Source: Acidimicrobiales bacterium
GTDB taxonomy: Bacteria > Actinomycetota > Acidimicrobiia > Acidimicrobiales > Acidimicrobilacustridaceae
Assembly: GCA_030830565.1 (NCBI GenBank)
Contig: JAURMR010000041.1
Location: 124,001 to 188,000 of the forward strand
Direction of reading: 5' to 3'
Length of the DNA: 64,000 bases
Shown: one piece after another, positions 1-7,955 of the stretch
Position numbering within the stretch: the first letter of the stretch is position 1
Layout of the letters: every line of letters begins with the position of its first letter
The notes under the pieces: model-generated
What the model saw: only the letters and a program-made list of their open reading frames with translations
Told to the model about the DNA's origin: nothing
Databases searched by the model: none
Translations under genes and position numbers: made by a program

Positions 1-63
1 GGTGCGGTACTGGCGACCGATGACCTTTTGGCGTGACGTCGGTGTGGCGACGGGAACTTCCAT
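1..63 (-). CDS. 5' end of an unidentified protein (partial)
   Basis: Reading the minus strand from 63, an ATG opens 21 codons (MEVPVATPTSRQKVIGRQYR...) that run off the window edge without a stop. A G-run (GGGGGG) about 7 nt before the ATG is a plausible ribosome binding site. The gene is divergent from the small Cys-rich gene at 141, so the 77 bp between them should hold both promoters. The peptide is too short to identify a family. The existence of the gene is an inference from the start, the ribosome site and the open frame. Confidence 0.4.
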   Translation of the reverse strand, partial: MEVPVATPTSRQKVIGRQYRT

Positions 64-140
64 GATGCGACCCCCCGGTGCGTAGGAACGGAAAGATCGT
101 AGACCGGAGGACTGTCTCACCCGACCGGCACTGTGTGGAG

Positions 141-380
141 ATGGACACACCTTCCCCTTCCTTCACCATCGATTGCGACACCTGCGTCATGCAGCACACC
201 GATGCCTGTGGCGACTGTGTCGTGTCGTTCATCTGCTCCCGAGAGCCCGGCGACGCTCTCGTGGTCGACCTCAACGAGTACCGGGCACTCGAAATGCTGG
301 CTGAGTCTGGGCTGGTGCCCGAACTTCGCCATCGCGGGCGTCCAAGCGACTCCCCGCAGCGCCGCCACCGCACCGGCTGA
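141..380 (+). CDS. Small Cys-rich conserved-type protein (79 aa)
   Basis: A 79-residue protein, if the ATG preceded by GTGTGGAG is used; the frame is open upstream to 78. The N-terminal half carries paired cysteines (CDTC, then CGDC seven residues later, then one more Cys), which looks like a small metal-binding or Fe-S module. The second half holds a short helical segment (EYRALEMLAESGLVPEL) and a basic tail. No enzyme motif is visible. It lies 25 nt upstream of queG on the same strand. Such small Cys-rich proteins occur in actinobacteria, but I cannot name the family and assign no function. Confidence 0.65.
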   Translation: MDTPSPSFTIDCDTCVMQHTDACGDCVVSFICSREPGDALVVDLNEYRALEMLAESGLVPELRHRGRPSDSPQRRHRTG

Positions 381-393
381 TCTGTTCACCTGT

Positions 394-399
394 GACAAT
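394..399 (+). promoter_or_regulatory. -10-like box of queG (leaderless)
   Basis: GACAAT ends 6 nt before the GTG start of queG. The spacing equals that of many other genes here, which suggests transcription begins at or next to the start codon. There is no clear Shine-Dalgarno sequence. Confidence 0.4.
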
Positions 400-405
400 G
401 GGGGC

Positions 406-1449
406 GTGAACGCGCCCGGCCTCATCGACGAACTCAACGATGCGGCCGAGAGCGCAGGACTGGTCGCCATCGGTGTCGCTGCAGTTGAACCCTTCGTCGA
501 TACCCGTGAGGCGCTTGAGACGCGAAAGGCCGAGGGTCTCCACGGAGGAATGGCCTTCACCTATCGCGATCCTCAGCGTTCCACTGATCCGGCTCGGATC
601 CTTCCGGGTGCTCGATCACTTGTTGTCGGTGCCTTCCCCTATTCGGCAGGGTCGGTAAGCGAACCTGCCTTTGAAGGGCCGGCCGGGCGAGTAGCTCGCT
701 ATGCGGTCACCGATCACTATGCGGCATTGCGATCAGCGCTGGAAGCTGTAGCGCAGGTTCTCGAAGCATCAGGTCATCGCACTCGCGTCGTGCTTGATGA
801 CAACGCGCTGGTTGATCGCGCTGCTGCGCAGCGTGCTGGGTTGGGTTGGTTTGGGCATAACGCCAACCTCCTTGTTCCCGGTTACGGAAGTTGGGTTGTG
901 CTCGGTTCGATCATCACCGATGCGGAACTTGTGCCGTCGGTACCAGTACCCGATGGGTGCGGAACCTGTCGTCGGTGTCTTGATGGATGTCCAACCGGTG
1001 CAATCGTCGCTCCCGGTGTTGTTGATGCTCGCCGTTGCCTCGCGTGGCTTGTCCAGGCTGAAGGCACCTTCCCGTTGGAGTTTCGAGAAGCGCTCGGCGA
1101 TCGCATCTATGGGTGCGATGAGTGTCAAGAGGTGTGTCCTCCCGCTCGACGCAGTCCGCAGGCGAAACAACTGATCGACGTGGAGGCCTCGTGGGTTGAG
1201 TTGTTGTGGATGCTGCAAGCCGATGACGAAGCGCTGATAGCGCAACTTGGTCGTTGGTATATCCCGCGTCGCGATCCTCGATATCTGCGCCGAAACGCAT
1301 TGCTTGCGATCGGGAACGCCGCGAATCCGCACGATGTCGACGTTCGTGCCGCAGTTGAAGCGTTTGTACTTGCCGACGACGAGATGTTGAAGGAACACGC
1401 GAAGTGGTCACTGCAGCGACTTGATGAACGAGCCAAGGCGTACGCGTGA
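406..1449 (+). CDS. queG: Epoxyqueuosine reductase QueG
   Basis: 347 aa. QueG reduces epoxyqueuosine to queuosine in tRNA, using cobalamin and two [4Fe-4S] clusters. The ferredoxin-like cysteines are clear: Cys185/188/191/195 (CGTCRRCLDGCP) and Cys211/237/240/244 (CDECQEVCP). The cobalamin-site region reads VVLDDNALVDR followed by AGLGWFGHN; the family usually has GKN there. A helical C-terminal region of about 90 residues follows. The GTG at 406 is chosen because homology begins there; the frame is open far upstream but translates to unrelated sequence. Its stop overlaps the next start (GTGA). No other queuosine gene is in the window. Confidence 0.93.
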   Translation: MNAPGLIDELNDAAESAGLVAIGVAAVEPFVDTREALETRKAEGLHGGMAFTYRDPQRSTDPARILPGARSLVVGAFPYSAGSVSEPAFEGPAGRVARYAVTDHYAALRSALEAVAQVLEASGHRTRVVLDDNALVDRAAAQRAGLGWFGHNANLLVPGYGSWVVLGSIITDAELVPSVPVPDGCGTCRRCLDGCPTGAIVAPGVVDARRCLAWLVQAEGTFPLEFREALGDRIYGCDECQEVCPPARRSPQAKQLIDVEASWVELLWMLQADDEALIAQLGRWYIPRRDPRYLRRNALLAIGNAANPHDVDVRAAVEAFVLADDEMLKEHAKWSLQRLDERAKAYA

Positions 1450-2579
1450 AACACCTCCTCGTCACGAATGATTTCCCACCGAAGGTCGGTGGCATCCAGA
1501 ACTACTTGTGGGAGTTGTGGCGACGCCTGCCGGTCGAATCGACGACCGTTCTCACCACGCCGTATCGGGGCGCTGCAGCGTTCGATGCGCAACAACCCAT
1601 TCGAATCGAACGGGATCGTTCCAAGGTGCTGTTACCGACGCGCGCGCTTTCGCGCCGCATCGACAAACTCGCCGCCGAACTCGATGTTGATCTTGTGTTA
1701 CTCGATCCCGCTGTCCCGCTCGGCGTTGTCGGACCTTGGCTTGAGCGACCGTATGGAGTCGTGCTGCATGGTGCGGAAGTAACTGTTCCCGGTCGGCTTC
1801 CACTTGCTGGTTCGGTCCTTCGCCGTGTGCTGCGCGGTGCACAGGTAGTGATCGCCGCCGGCGGCTATCCCGCTACTGAGGCGCGTCGATGCGCTGGTGT
1901 TGATCTTCCGACGATCGTGATTCCGCCCGGTGTCGACACACGTCGTTTTGTTCCTGTTGCGGAGAGCGATCGATCCGATGTCCGACGTCACCTGGGTTTC
2001 GATCCAGATGCTCCGCTCATCTTGGGCATGAGTCGACTCGTTCCCCGAAAAGGTTTCGATGTTCTGATCGACGCAAGTGCCGAGTTGGCGAAGCGGTGGC
2101 CAACATTGCAAGTGGCGATCGCTGGATCGGGACGCGATCGCGCCCGCCTTGAACGACGTGCGAAACATCGGGGAGCACCCGTTCGTTTCCTTGGTCGCGT
2201 TGATGACGCCGACCTTGTTCCACTGCTTGGTGCGGCTGATGTTTTCGCGATGTTGTGCCGCAATCGATGGGCTGGACTGGAGCAAGAGGGGTTCGGCATC
2301 GTGTTTCTGGAAGCGGCGGCCTGCGGTGTGCCCGTCGTTGCCGGTTTGAGTGGAGGTTCTGCTGAAGCGGTTGTCGATGGTCAGACCGGTGTTGTTGTCG
2401 CTCGGCCCCGAAATGTTGCCTCGGTCGTGACGGCCATTGAAGGCGTGCTTCAGGATGATGCGCATCGCCGACGACTAGGTGATGCTGGACGACGTCGTTC
2501 TGATGCTGAATTCACTCACGATCGGCTGGCAACATTGCTGCACCAAGAACTGGAACGGATTGGGTCCTCAGATGGGTGA
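1446..2579 (+). CDS. pimB: GT4 glycosyltransferase, PimB-like mannosyltransferase
   Basis: 377 aa, GT-B fold. The N terminus (TNDFPPKVGGIQNYL) and the second Rossmann half (ILGMSRLVPRKGFDVLI) are typical of GT4 enzymes; Arg197/Lys202 and the E281-x7-E289 motif in EQEGFGIVFLEA bind the nucleotide sugar. It most resembles actinobacterial PimB, which adds the second mannose to phosphatidylinositol mannosides at the inner face of the membrane. The exact acceptor is inferred. It is translationally coupled to queG (GTGA) and overlaps the next membrane protein by 8 nt. Confidence 0.8.
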   Translation: MKHLLVTNDFPPKVGGIQNYLWELWRRLPVESTTVLTTPYRGAAAFDAQQPIRIERDRSKVLLPTRALSRRIDKLAAELDVDLVLLDPAVPLGVVGPWLERPYGVVLHGAEVTVPGRLPLAGSVLRRVLRGAQVVIAAGGYPATEARRCAGVDLPTIVIPPGVDTRRFVPVAESDRSDVRRHLGFDPDAPLILGMSRLVPRKGFDVLIDASAELAKRWPTLQVAIAGSGRDRARLERRAKHRGAPVRFLGRVDDADLVPLLGAADVFAMLCRNRWAGLEQEGFGIVFLEAAACGVPVVAGLSGGSAEAVVDGQTGVVVARPRNVASVVTAIEGVLQDDAHRRRLGDAGRRRSDAEFTHDRLATLLHQELERIGSSDG

Positions 2580-3129
2580 CGAGAGCAACAACAAACAACC
2601 GGTGAGAGAAGTGGAACAGTCTCATGTCATCGCCGGAACCGGCATTCTTCGAACCACCATCGCGGGCACGGTGGTTTTCGTAGTGCTTGGACTTGCTGCG
2701 TCAGTATTTCAAGGTGCGCTCACTGGCGCATACGTGGCTCTGTCGCTTTTTGAATTTTTCATTGGCGTCGTGGTTTTCGGTCTGGCATTTTTCCGCGCCA
2801 TTGATCGAAGTCGAACTGAAGCAATCGGCATCGGCGGTTTGTTCTTTGCATCAGGTTCCGCACCCAAGCGAGTGCAGCTGATCCTCATGGTGTCGCTGTC
2901 GGTGCAGGTCGTGATGTCAATTGTCGTGGCGTCGCTTCATCTCTATACGGGTCTGGCTTTTGGAGTGCTCGCTCCAATGTGGGCGCTTGGGTTCAGCGGC
3001 CTTTGGGTCGCGGCGTACGGCACCTTTCCTGAGCGAACCCCAGAACTGAGTCGTGCCGGTCGCCGAGACGAGGCACGACGTGTCCACAAACAGTCGGCGC
3101 CGAAGCATTCTGCAAACGACGCCGAGTAG
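2572..3129 (+). CDS. Four-helix membrane protein of unknown function
   Basis: 185 aa from the ATG that overlaps the end of the glycosyltransferase. After about 25 polar residues there are four hydrophobic segments (near residues 27-48, 52-75, 100-122 and 126-148), then a basic cytoplasmic tail of about 35 residues rich in Arg and Lys. No catalytic motif is visible. Its position in an operon with a PimB-like enzyme suggests an envelope-lipid role, but that is only context. The frame is open upstream to 2479, inside the glycosyltransferase; coupling favours the 2572 start. Confidence 0.75.
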   Translation: MGDESNNKQPVREVEQSHVIAGTGILRTTIAGTVVFVVLGLAASVFQGALTGAYVALSLFEFFIGVVVFGLAFFRAIDRSRTEAIGIGGLFFASGSAPKRVQLILMVSLSVQVVMSIVVASLHLYTGLAFGVLAPMWALGFSGLWVAAYGTFPERTPELSRAGRRDEARRVHKQSAPKHSANDAE

Positions 3130-3137
3130 GAGCGGGG

Positions 3138-3143
3138 TAGGGT
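3138..3143 (+). promoter_or_regulatory. -10-like box of the SRPBCC gene (leaderless)
   Basis: TAGGGT ends 6 nt before the ATG at 3150. No Shine-Dalgarno sequence lies between them, so the transcript probably starts at the start codon. Confidence 0.5.
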
Positions 3144-3149
3144 ACGAAC

Positions 3150-3614
3150 ATGTCTGAACAGGCCAAAGAGCAGATCCGCATCGCAGCCCCGGTCGAGCGT
3201 TGCTTCGCGACGTTGGTCGATTTCACCTCGTATCCGGAATGGGCCGGAGACCTCAAAGAGGTGGCTGTCGTCGAAACCGACGCCGATGGACGCGCAATCG
3301 TTGTGGAATTTCGCGCCGCAGCAATGGGCCGCAGCACGACCTATCAACTTCGTTACGACTATTCCTCCGCTCCCAATCGTTTGGGTTGGGAATTGGTCGA
3401 AGGCGACCTTCCTCGTGAACTCGATGGCGCCTATGTGCTGATTGCAGCCGAAGGTGGCGCAGAGACCGACGTTGTCTATGAACTTGCCATCGATCTGGTC
3501 TATCCAATTCCAGGGTTCGTGAAGCGCCGAGCCGAGGGCCGCATCATCAAGACGGCGCTCGGAGAACTCAAGGCTCGGGTCGAAGGCTCGCCTCGTCCGA
3601 CCGACGACGACTGA
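3150..3614 (+). CDS. SRPBCC (START/polyketide cyclase-like) protein
   Basis: 154 aa. The pattern is that of SRPBCC ligand-binding proteins: an opening beta strand (QIRIAAPVERCFATLVDF), the YPEW segment, alternating strands, and a long C-terminal helix (FVKRRAEGRIIKTALGELKARVE). Members bind lipids or other hydrophobic ligands, or act as cyclases and toxins. There is no active-site motif from which to infer a substrate. It has its own promoter-like box and is followed after 12 nt by a 72-codon gene. Confidence 0.85.
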   Translation: MSEQAKEQIRIAAPVERCFATLVDFTSYPEWAGDLKEVAVVETDADGRAIVVEFRAAAMGRSTTYQLRYDYSSAPNRLGWELVEGDLPRELDGAYVLIAAEGGAETDVVYELAIDLVYPIPGFVKRRAEGRIIKTALGELKARVEGSPRPTDDD

Positions 3615-3626
3615 AGCACCGAAAAC

Positions 3627-3845
3627 ATGGCGCCCGACGAAGACGCGATGCGGGCGGCAGCCCGCGAACTCATCGCCGCAGGTCGCTCATTTCTCGACGC
3701 CGCTGAAGCGTTGCTTGATGACCCAGTTGCAACCGAACGGGTTGTCGGGATCATTTCTGTCATCGCGCAACAAGCGCAGCGCACCGCTGCCAATGCCTTC
3801 GGCGACATGAAGCGTTCTTCCGAGAGAACTGACCAGAGACCCTGA
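3627..3845 (+). CDS. Small helical protein of unknown function (72 aa)
   Basis: A 72-residue protein predicted to be almost all alpha-helical (MAPDEDAMRAAARELIAAGR...), acidic at the start and basic at the end. It starts 12 nt after the SRPBCC gene and has no competing frame, so it is probably the second gene of that operon. No motif, signal peptide or membrane segment is visible. Confidence 0.55.
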   Translation: MAPDEDAMRAAARELIAAGRSFLDAAEALLDDPVATERVVGIISVIAQQAQRTAANAFGDMKRSSERTDQRP

Positions 3846-3905
3846 GCAAAGCAAGAGTCAGGGGCCTACGCTTTGGCTGAGTAGTTCGACAACTGAGGAG
3901 GCACT

Positions 3906-5024
3906 ATGACCGTGATCACCGAGGCTTCGATCAAGGAATTGGCGGGTTTCCAAAGCGCCGAAGCTCCAGTCGTGAGTTGTTACCTCGATGTTGATGGTCG
4001 TCGTCACATACGCCCCAAGGATTATCTCCTCGAACTTGAGTCGTTAAAGAAACAACTCATTGCCACGCATCCCGGCCAAAATTTCGACGCCGATCTTTCG
4101 CTTATGTCCGACTATGTCGCGACACAACTTGATCGCCATGGTGTCCGCGGACTCGCAATGTTTTCGTGTGCTGCAAAAAAGTATTGGAGGGTCGTTCGGC
4201 TTCCAGTTTCAGTTGCGAACCGCCTGTCGGTAAATCAGTCACCAGTGGTAGCTCCACTCGAAGCGATCGTTCATACGCTTGAGCCGTTGGGGGTCCTTCT
4301 CGTCGACCGTCAACGAGCTCGGATGTTACTTTTCCAGTTCGGCGAAGTTGTTGAGCGCACCGAATTGTTCGAAGCGCTGCCGCGTGATTACGACCGACGT
4401 GACGATGCCAGTCGTGGCTCTCGAGAGCGAGAGCAGCATCACATTGATGAACTCGCGCACCAGCATTTCCGTCATTCAGCTGAAGCTGTGTTCCGACTTT
4501 TTCAAGATCGCGGATTTGGTCGGTTGAGTATTGGTGCTACCGACGAGGTCTACGCCGCAGTCGAGCACGAATTGCATCCGTACCTTCGCGAGCGACTGGC
4601 TCCGCGCATTCACGTTCCTGTTTCAGCCAACGAAACTGACATCGCAAAGGCTGCGTTCGACATCGAACGTGTCGTTGAGCGTGAACGTGAAGACGCTGCT
4701 GTGATCAAACTCCGTGACGCACTTGGCTCTGGCAACAAGGGAATTGCAGGGCTTGTGCCGGTTCTCGGTGCATTGAACGAACGGCGCGTGGCCACACTTC
4801 TTGTCTCGAACGGTTTCGAGGAATCCGGCTGGTTGTGTGGGTGCGGAGCGCTTGCGATGAAGGGTCCCAAGTGTCCGCTCGATGGTCAGGAAATGGAGCG
4901 TGTTGACGATGTCGTTAGCGACGCCGTCGATGCAGCGCTGCGTGAAGGGGCCCAAATCGTGACCTGCGAAGCCAATGCCGACCTCGACGTACACGGACGA
5001 ATCGGAGCGCTGTTGCGCTACTAG
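3906..5024 (+). CDS. eRF1/Vms1-like protein (bacterial release-factor-related, baeRF type)
   Basis: 372 aa with a good ribosome binding site (GAGGAGG at 3893-3899). The order is N-terminal domain (VVSCYLDVDGRR), central RNase-H-like domain (PLGVLLVDRQRARMLLF), a charged loop RGSREREQHHIDE followed by a long helix, and a C-terminal L7Ae-like domain ending in a Cys-rich knuckle (CGCGALAMKGPKCP). This layout matches bacterial relatives of eRF1 and Vms1, linked to ribosome rescue or peptidyl-tRNA hydrolysis. The usual GGQ-like tip reads RGSREREQ here, so hydrolase activity is uncertain. Confidence 0.75.
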   Translation: MTVITEASIKELAGFQSAEAPVVSCYLDVDGRRHIRPKDYLLELESLKKQLIATHPGQNFDADLSLMSDYVATQLDRHGVRGLAMFSCAAKKYWRVVRLPVSVANRLSVNQSPVVAPLEAIVHTLEPLGVLLVDRQRARMLLFQFGEVVERTELFEALPRDYDRRDDASRGSREREQHHIDELAHQHFRHSAEAVFRLFQDRGFGRLSIGATDEVYAAVEHELHPYLRERLAPRIHVPVSANETDIAKAAFDIERVVEREREDAAVIKLRDALGSGNKGIAGLVPVLGALNERRVATLLVSNGFEESGWLCGCGALAMKGPKCPLDGQEMERVDDVVSDAVDAALREGAQIVTCEANADLDVHGRIGALLRY

Positions 5025-5069
5025 GGCCCCTGGCGAGGGGAGAACTGTCATACCGTCGCGTCGATGGGC

Positions 5070-5075
5070 TAATCA
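5070..5075 (+). promoter_or_regulatory. -10-like box of the first ROK gene (leaderless)
   Basis: TAATCA ends 7 nt before the GTG start at 5083. Just upstream, after the preceding stop codon, CCCCT-GGCG-AGGGG could form a short hairpin, but no T-tract follows it. Confidence 0.4.
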
Positions 5076-5082
5076 TTGTCCC

Positions 5083-5982
5083 GTGAGTGAACGATTGGTC
5101 GGTATCGATGTGGGCGGAACCAAGATGCTCGCGGTTGCTATCGATCGTTCACAGCCCTCAGAGGTTCTTGAGATGCATCTCGTGCCGACGCCATCAACAT
5201 CCGATGGTGTGCTTTCTGCACTGAGGGAGTTATCAATTCGTTGCGGTGTTGACCAGCGTCTTGGTATTGGGTTGGCAGGGCTTGTCGAGGGCGGAGAGGT
5301 GCTGCGAGCCGCTCCGAATCTTCAAAGCATGATTGATATTCCTGTCCGTGCTGCGATTGAAGATGCACTTGGTGTGACGGTAAGGATCGATAATGACGCC
5401 ACATGCGCACTCGTTGCAGAAATGTCGACCGGTGTGGCGAGAGGTGTCGACGATGTTGTTCTTGTGGCGCTCGGAACCGGCATCGGTGGAGGCATCGCAA
5501 GTGGCGGTGAGATCCGACGAGGTGTGCACGGTTTTGCTGGCGAGCCGGGCCACATGTGCCTCGACCCGAATGGTCCGATGTGCGTCTGCGGCCGTCGAGG
5601 ATGCTGGGAACGGTATGCATCTGGTGCCGGGTTGGTGTGGTTGTCGCAGCAACGCAGTCTTCGTGTCGATGGCACTGGCAATGCAATAACTGCCGAGGAG
5701 CTAGCGGAACGTGCGCGCAGTGGAGAGACGGTCGCGCTTGAGGTCTGGGCGGAGTTTTCCGAATGGCTGGCTCGTGGCCTTGCGAACCTTGCTGATGTAC
5801 TTGATCCTGAACTCATCGTAATTGGTGGCGGGCTTGTCGCCGTGTCCGATCTCTATCTGGACCGAACGAGAGAACTCGTAGTTTCTGAGGTGCTGGGGGG
5901 AAGATCCCGGGGGAGAATTCGGATTGAACCTGCCCACTCCGGACCCTCGGCGGGTGCCATTGGCGCTGCGCTGCTCAACTAG
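5083..5982 (+). CDS. ROK family sugar kinase (glucokinase-like)
   Basis: 299 aa. The ATP-binding motif GIDVGGTK lies at residues 7-14, with the second phosphate loop at LGTGIGGGI. The ROK zinc signature is intact (GHMCLDP... then [10 protein letters not shown]). It probably phosphorylates glucose or a related sugar with ATP or polyphosphate; the absence of a helix-turn-helix argues against a repressor. The GTG at 5083 is chosen because the homology starts there and a -10-like box lies 7 nt upstream. A second ROK protein is at 17309. Confidence 0.88.
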   Translation: MSERLVGIDVGGTKMLAVAIDRSQPSEVLEMHLVPTPSTSDGVLSALRELSIRCGVDQRLGIGLAGLVEGGEVLRAAPNLQSMIDIPVRAAIEDALGVTVRIDNDATCALVAEMSTGVARGVDDVVLVALGTGIGGGIASGGEIRRGVHGFAGEPGHMCLDPNGPMCVCGRRGCWERYASGAGLVWLSQQRSLRVDGTGNAITAEELAERARSGETVALEVWAEFSEWLARGLANLADVLDPELIVIGGGLVAVSDLYLDRTRELVVSEVLGGRSRGRIRIEPAHSGPSAGAIGAALLN

Positions 5983-5985
5983 CCT
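5980..5985 (+). promoter_or_regulatory. -10-like box of the aminotransferase gene (leaderless)
   Basis: TAGCCT, overlapping the TAG stop of the ROK gene, ends 7 nt before the ATG at 5993. Confidence 0.5.
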
Positions 5986-5992
5986 CGCCCGA

Positions 5993-7171
5993 ATGGAGTT
6001 CCGCCGAATCAATTCGTTGCCGCCCTATGTCTTCACGATTATCGATTCGCTGAAGATTGAGGCTCGCCGCGCCGGAGAGGACGTCATCGACCTCGGCTTT
6101 GGTAACCCCGACCTTCCGTCCCCTGACATCGCCGTAGAGAAACTGGCCGAGGCGGCCCATAACTCTCGGAACCACCGTTATTCAGCAAGTCGTGGTATCC
6201 CCAAACTTCGCGAAGCAATTGCTGGGTACTACCAGCATCGTTTCGGCGTCACGCTTGATCCCGATACCGAAGTCATCAGCACTATTGGCGCCAAGGAGGG
6301 TTTCTCGCACCTGATGTGGACGCTCTTGCAGCCCGGCGATGCGGCGCTCGTGCCCTCACCGTCCTACCCGATCCACATTTACGGTCCGCTTTTCGCGGGT
6401 GCTGATATCCGCGAGGTTCCCCTCGGAACTGGCCAAGACTTTTTCGACAATCTCCGTGAGCAATGGGAGTACTCCTGGCCGAAGCCGCGAGTCATTGTCA
6501 TGTCGTTCCCGCATAATCCGACCACGACCTGTGTGGATCTCGATTTCATGCAGAAGGTTGTTGACTTCGCCCGCGAGCACGATGTTGTCGTCGTTCACGA
6601 CAACGCCTATGCCGATGTCGGCTTCGATGGCTATCGACCACCTTCGATTCTTCAAGCCGAAGGTGCGAAGGAAGTTGCGGTCGAGCTGTACTCGATGACG
6701 AAATCATTCTCAATGGCGGGTTGGCGCGTGGCGTTCATGCTTGGACGTGCCGATGTTGTTGCTGCCCTTGCCAAGTTCAAGAGTTACCTCGATTACGGCA
6801 CGTTCCAGCCGATTCAGATCGCGGCCACCGTGACGCTCAACGAGGCTGCTGATTTCCCAACCGAAGTCAATGAGATCTACCAATCCCGTCGTGATTACCT
6901 GTGTGGCGGATTGCAGCGCATCGGCTGGGAAATTGAGCCGCCGAAGGGAACGATGTTCGTCTGGGCGCCGATCCCCGAGCAGTACTCCGATATGAAGTCG
7001 ATTGAATTCGCATCATTCCTCGTCAAAGAAGCGAACGTTGCCGTCTCGCCGGGTGTGGGTTTCGGCCCAGGTGGCGAGGGATTCGTGCGGTTTGCCCTCA
7101 TCGAAAATGAGCAGCGAACCCAACAGGCCGTTCGTAATCTTCGTCGGGCTCTTACTCGCCTCGACGGCTAA
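5993..7171 (+). CDS. Class I/II aminotransferase (alanine/LL-DAP aminotransferase-like)
   Basis: 392 aa PLP enzyme of fold type I. Key residues are visible: Asn175 in HNPTTT, Asp203 and Tyr206 in [10 protein letters not shown], the Schiff-base Lys237 in [12 protein letters not shown], and the C-terminal Arg in FVRFAL. The overall sequence fits the group annotated either as AlaC-type glutamate-pyruvate aminotransferase or LL-diaminopimelate aminotransferase; sequence alone does not separate them. It is followed after 93 nt by an ACT-domain protein, which fits amino-acid metabolism. Confidence 0.87.
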   Translation: MEFRRINSLPPYVFTIIDSLKIEARRAGEDVIDLGFGNPDLPSPDIAVEKLAEAAHNSRNHRYSASRGIPKLREAIAGYYQHRFGVTLDPDTEVISTIGAKEGFSHLMWTLLQPGDAALVPSPSYPIHIYGPLFAGADIREVPLGTGQDFFDNLREQWEYSWPKPRVIVMSFPHNPTTTCVDLDFMQKVVDFAREHDVVVVHDNAYADVGFDGYRPPSILQAEGAKEVAVELYSMTKSFSMAGWRVAFMLGRADVVAALAKFKSYLDYGTFQPIQIAATVTLNEAADFPTEVNEIYQSRRDYLCGGLQRIGWEIEPPKGTMFVWAPIPEQYSDMKSIEFASFLVKEANVAVSPGVGFGPGGEGFVRFALIENEQRTQQAVRNLRRALTRLDG

Positions 7172-7264
7172 ATCTGCTTCATTGCGGGTAACGGTTTCTT
7201 CGTGTTCTCGTTTATGTCGTGCCATGGAAACATGGCGTTCATTCTTGATCTCTAAGGTGTCAAC

Positions 7265-7945
7265 ATGGCGCAGACGTACATCATTCGAGTGTGGATGCCT
7301 GATCGTCCCGGCGCCCTTGGGGCGCTTGCGAGTCGGATCGGTGCCGTAGGCGGCGACGTCACCGGCATCGACATCCTTGAACGCGGTGCCGGACGCGCTA
7401 TCGATGAGCTCGTTGTGGAACTACCCGACGATGCACTTGTTGATTTGCTGGTCGCAGAAATTCATCAGGTCGATGGTGTCGATATCGAAAGCATTCGGCC
7501 CGCCGCCGAGGCGCTTCATGACCCACGTGTCGATGCGCTTGAAACTGCTGCGGTGTTAGTTGGTGCTCCAACTCCGACGGCAGCGATCGACGAACTGTGC
7601 GTGCACGGCGTTCGGACGGTCGGAGCTCATTGGGGCGTCGTCCTTGACCTTGCCAATGGTTCCATCGTTTCTCAGGTAGGTGACTGTCCGCCGGCTGCAT
7701 GGATCGCAGCATTTGTCGCAGGCAGCCAATCTTCAGCGCAGGTTTCGGACGGCGATGCCGGGCCTTCGGATGTGGTGTGGGCCCCCTTGCCGGCGGCAGG
7801 AAAAGCGCTGGTGATGAGCCGGAACGGAGAAGCGTTCCGGGCTCGCGAACGGAGGCAAGCGGCCGCTCTGGCTCGGATCGTTGACACGAGGTTTCGAGAG
7901 TTGACGAATGTCGGGCGTCATGACCACCCTTCGTCACGGCACTAA
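7265..7945 (+). CDS. ACT-domain protein
   Basis: 226 aa. Residues 3-75 form an ACT regulatory domain (IIRVWMPDRPGALGALASRIG), which usually binds amino acids. The remaining 150 residues form a predicted globular domain (GSIVSQVGDCPPAAWIAAF) with an Arg-rich end and no recognised catalytic motif. It may be a GAF-like or enzyme-regulating module, but I cannot assign it. The weak ribosome site AAGGTG precedes the ATG. Its neighbour is an aminotransferase, so sensing of an amino acid is plausible. It converges with glpK (stops 8 nt apart). Confidence 0.8.
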   Translation: MAQTYIIRVWMPDRPGALGALASRIGAVGGDVTGIDILERGAGRAIDELVVELPDDALVDLLVAEIHQVDGVDIESIRPAAEALHDPRVDALETAAVLVGAPTPTAAIDELCVHGVRTVGAHWGVVLDLANGSIVSQVGDCPPAAWIAAFVAGSQSSAQVSDGDAGPSDVVWAPLPAAGKALVMSRNGEAFRARERRQAAALARIVDTRFRELTNVGRHDHPSSRH

Positions 7946-7955
7946 CGACCCGCTT

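Noticed and set aside
5025-5045. CCCCT-GGCG-AGGGG hairpin after the eRF1-like gene as a terminator
   Set aside because: Only five pairs and no T-tract; kept only as a remark.
7213-7255. 13-codon ORF before the ACT-domain gene as a possible attenuator peptide
   Set aside because: No runs of one regulatory amino acid, no following terminator/antiterminator hairpins, and no ribosome site.
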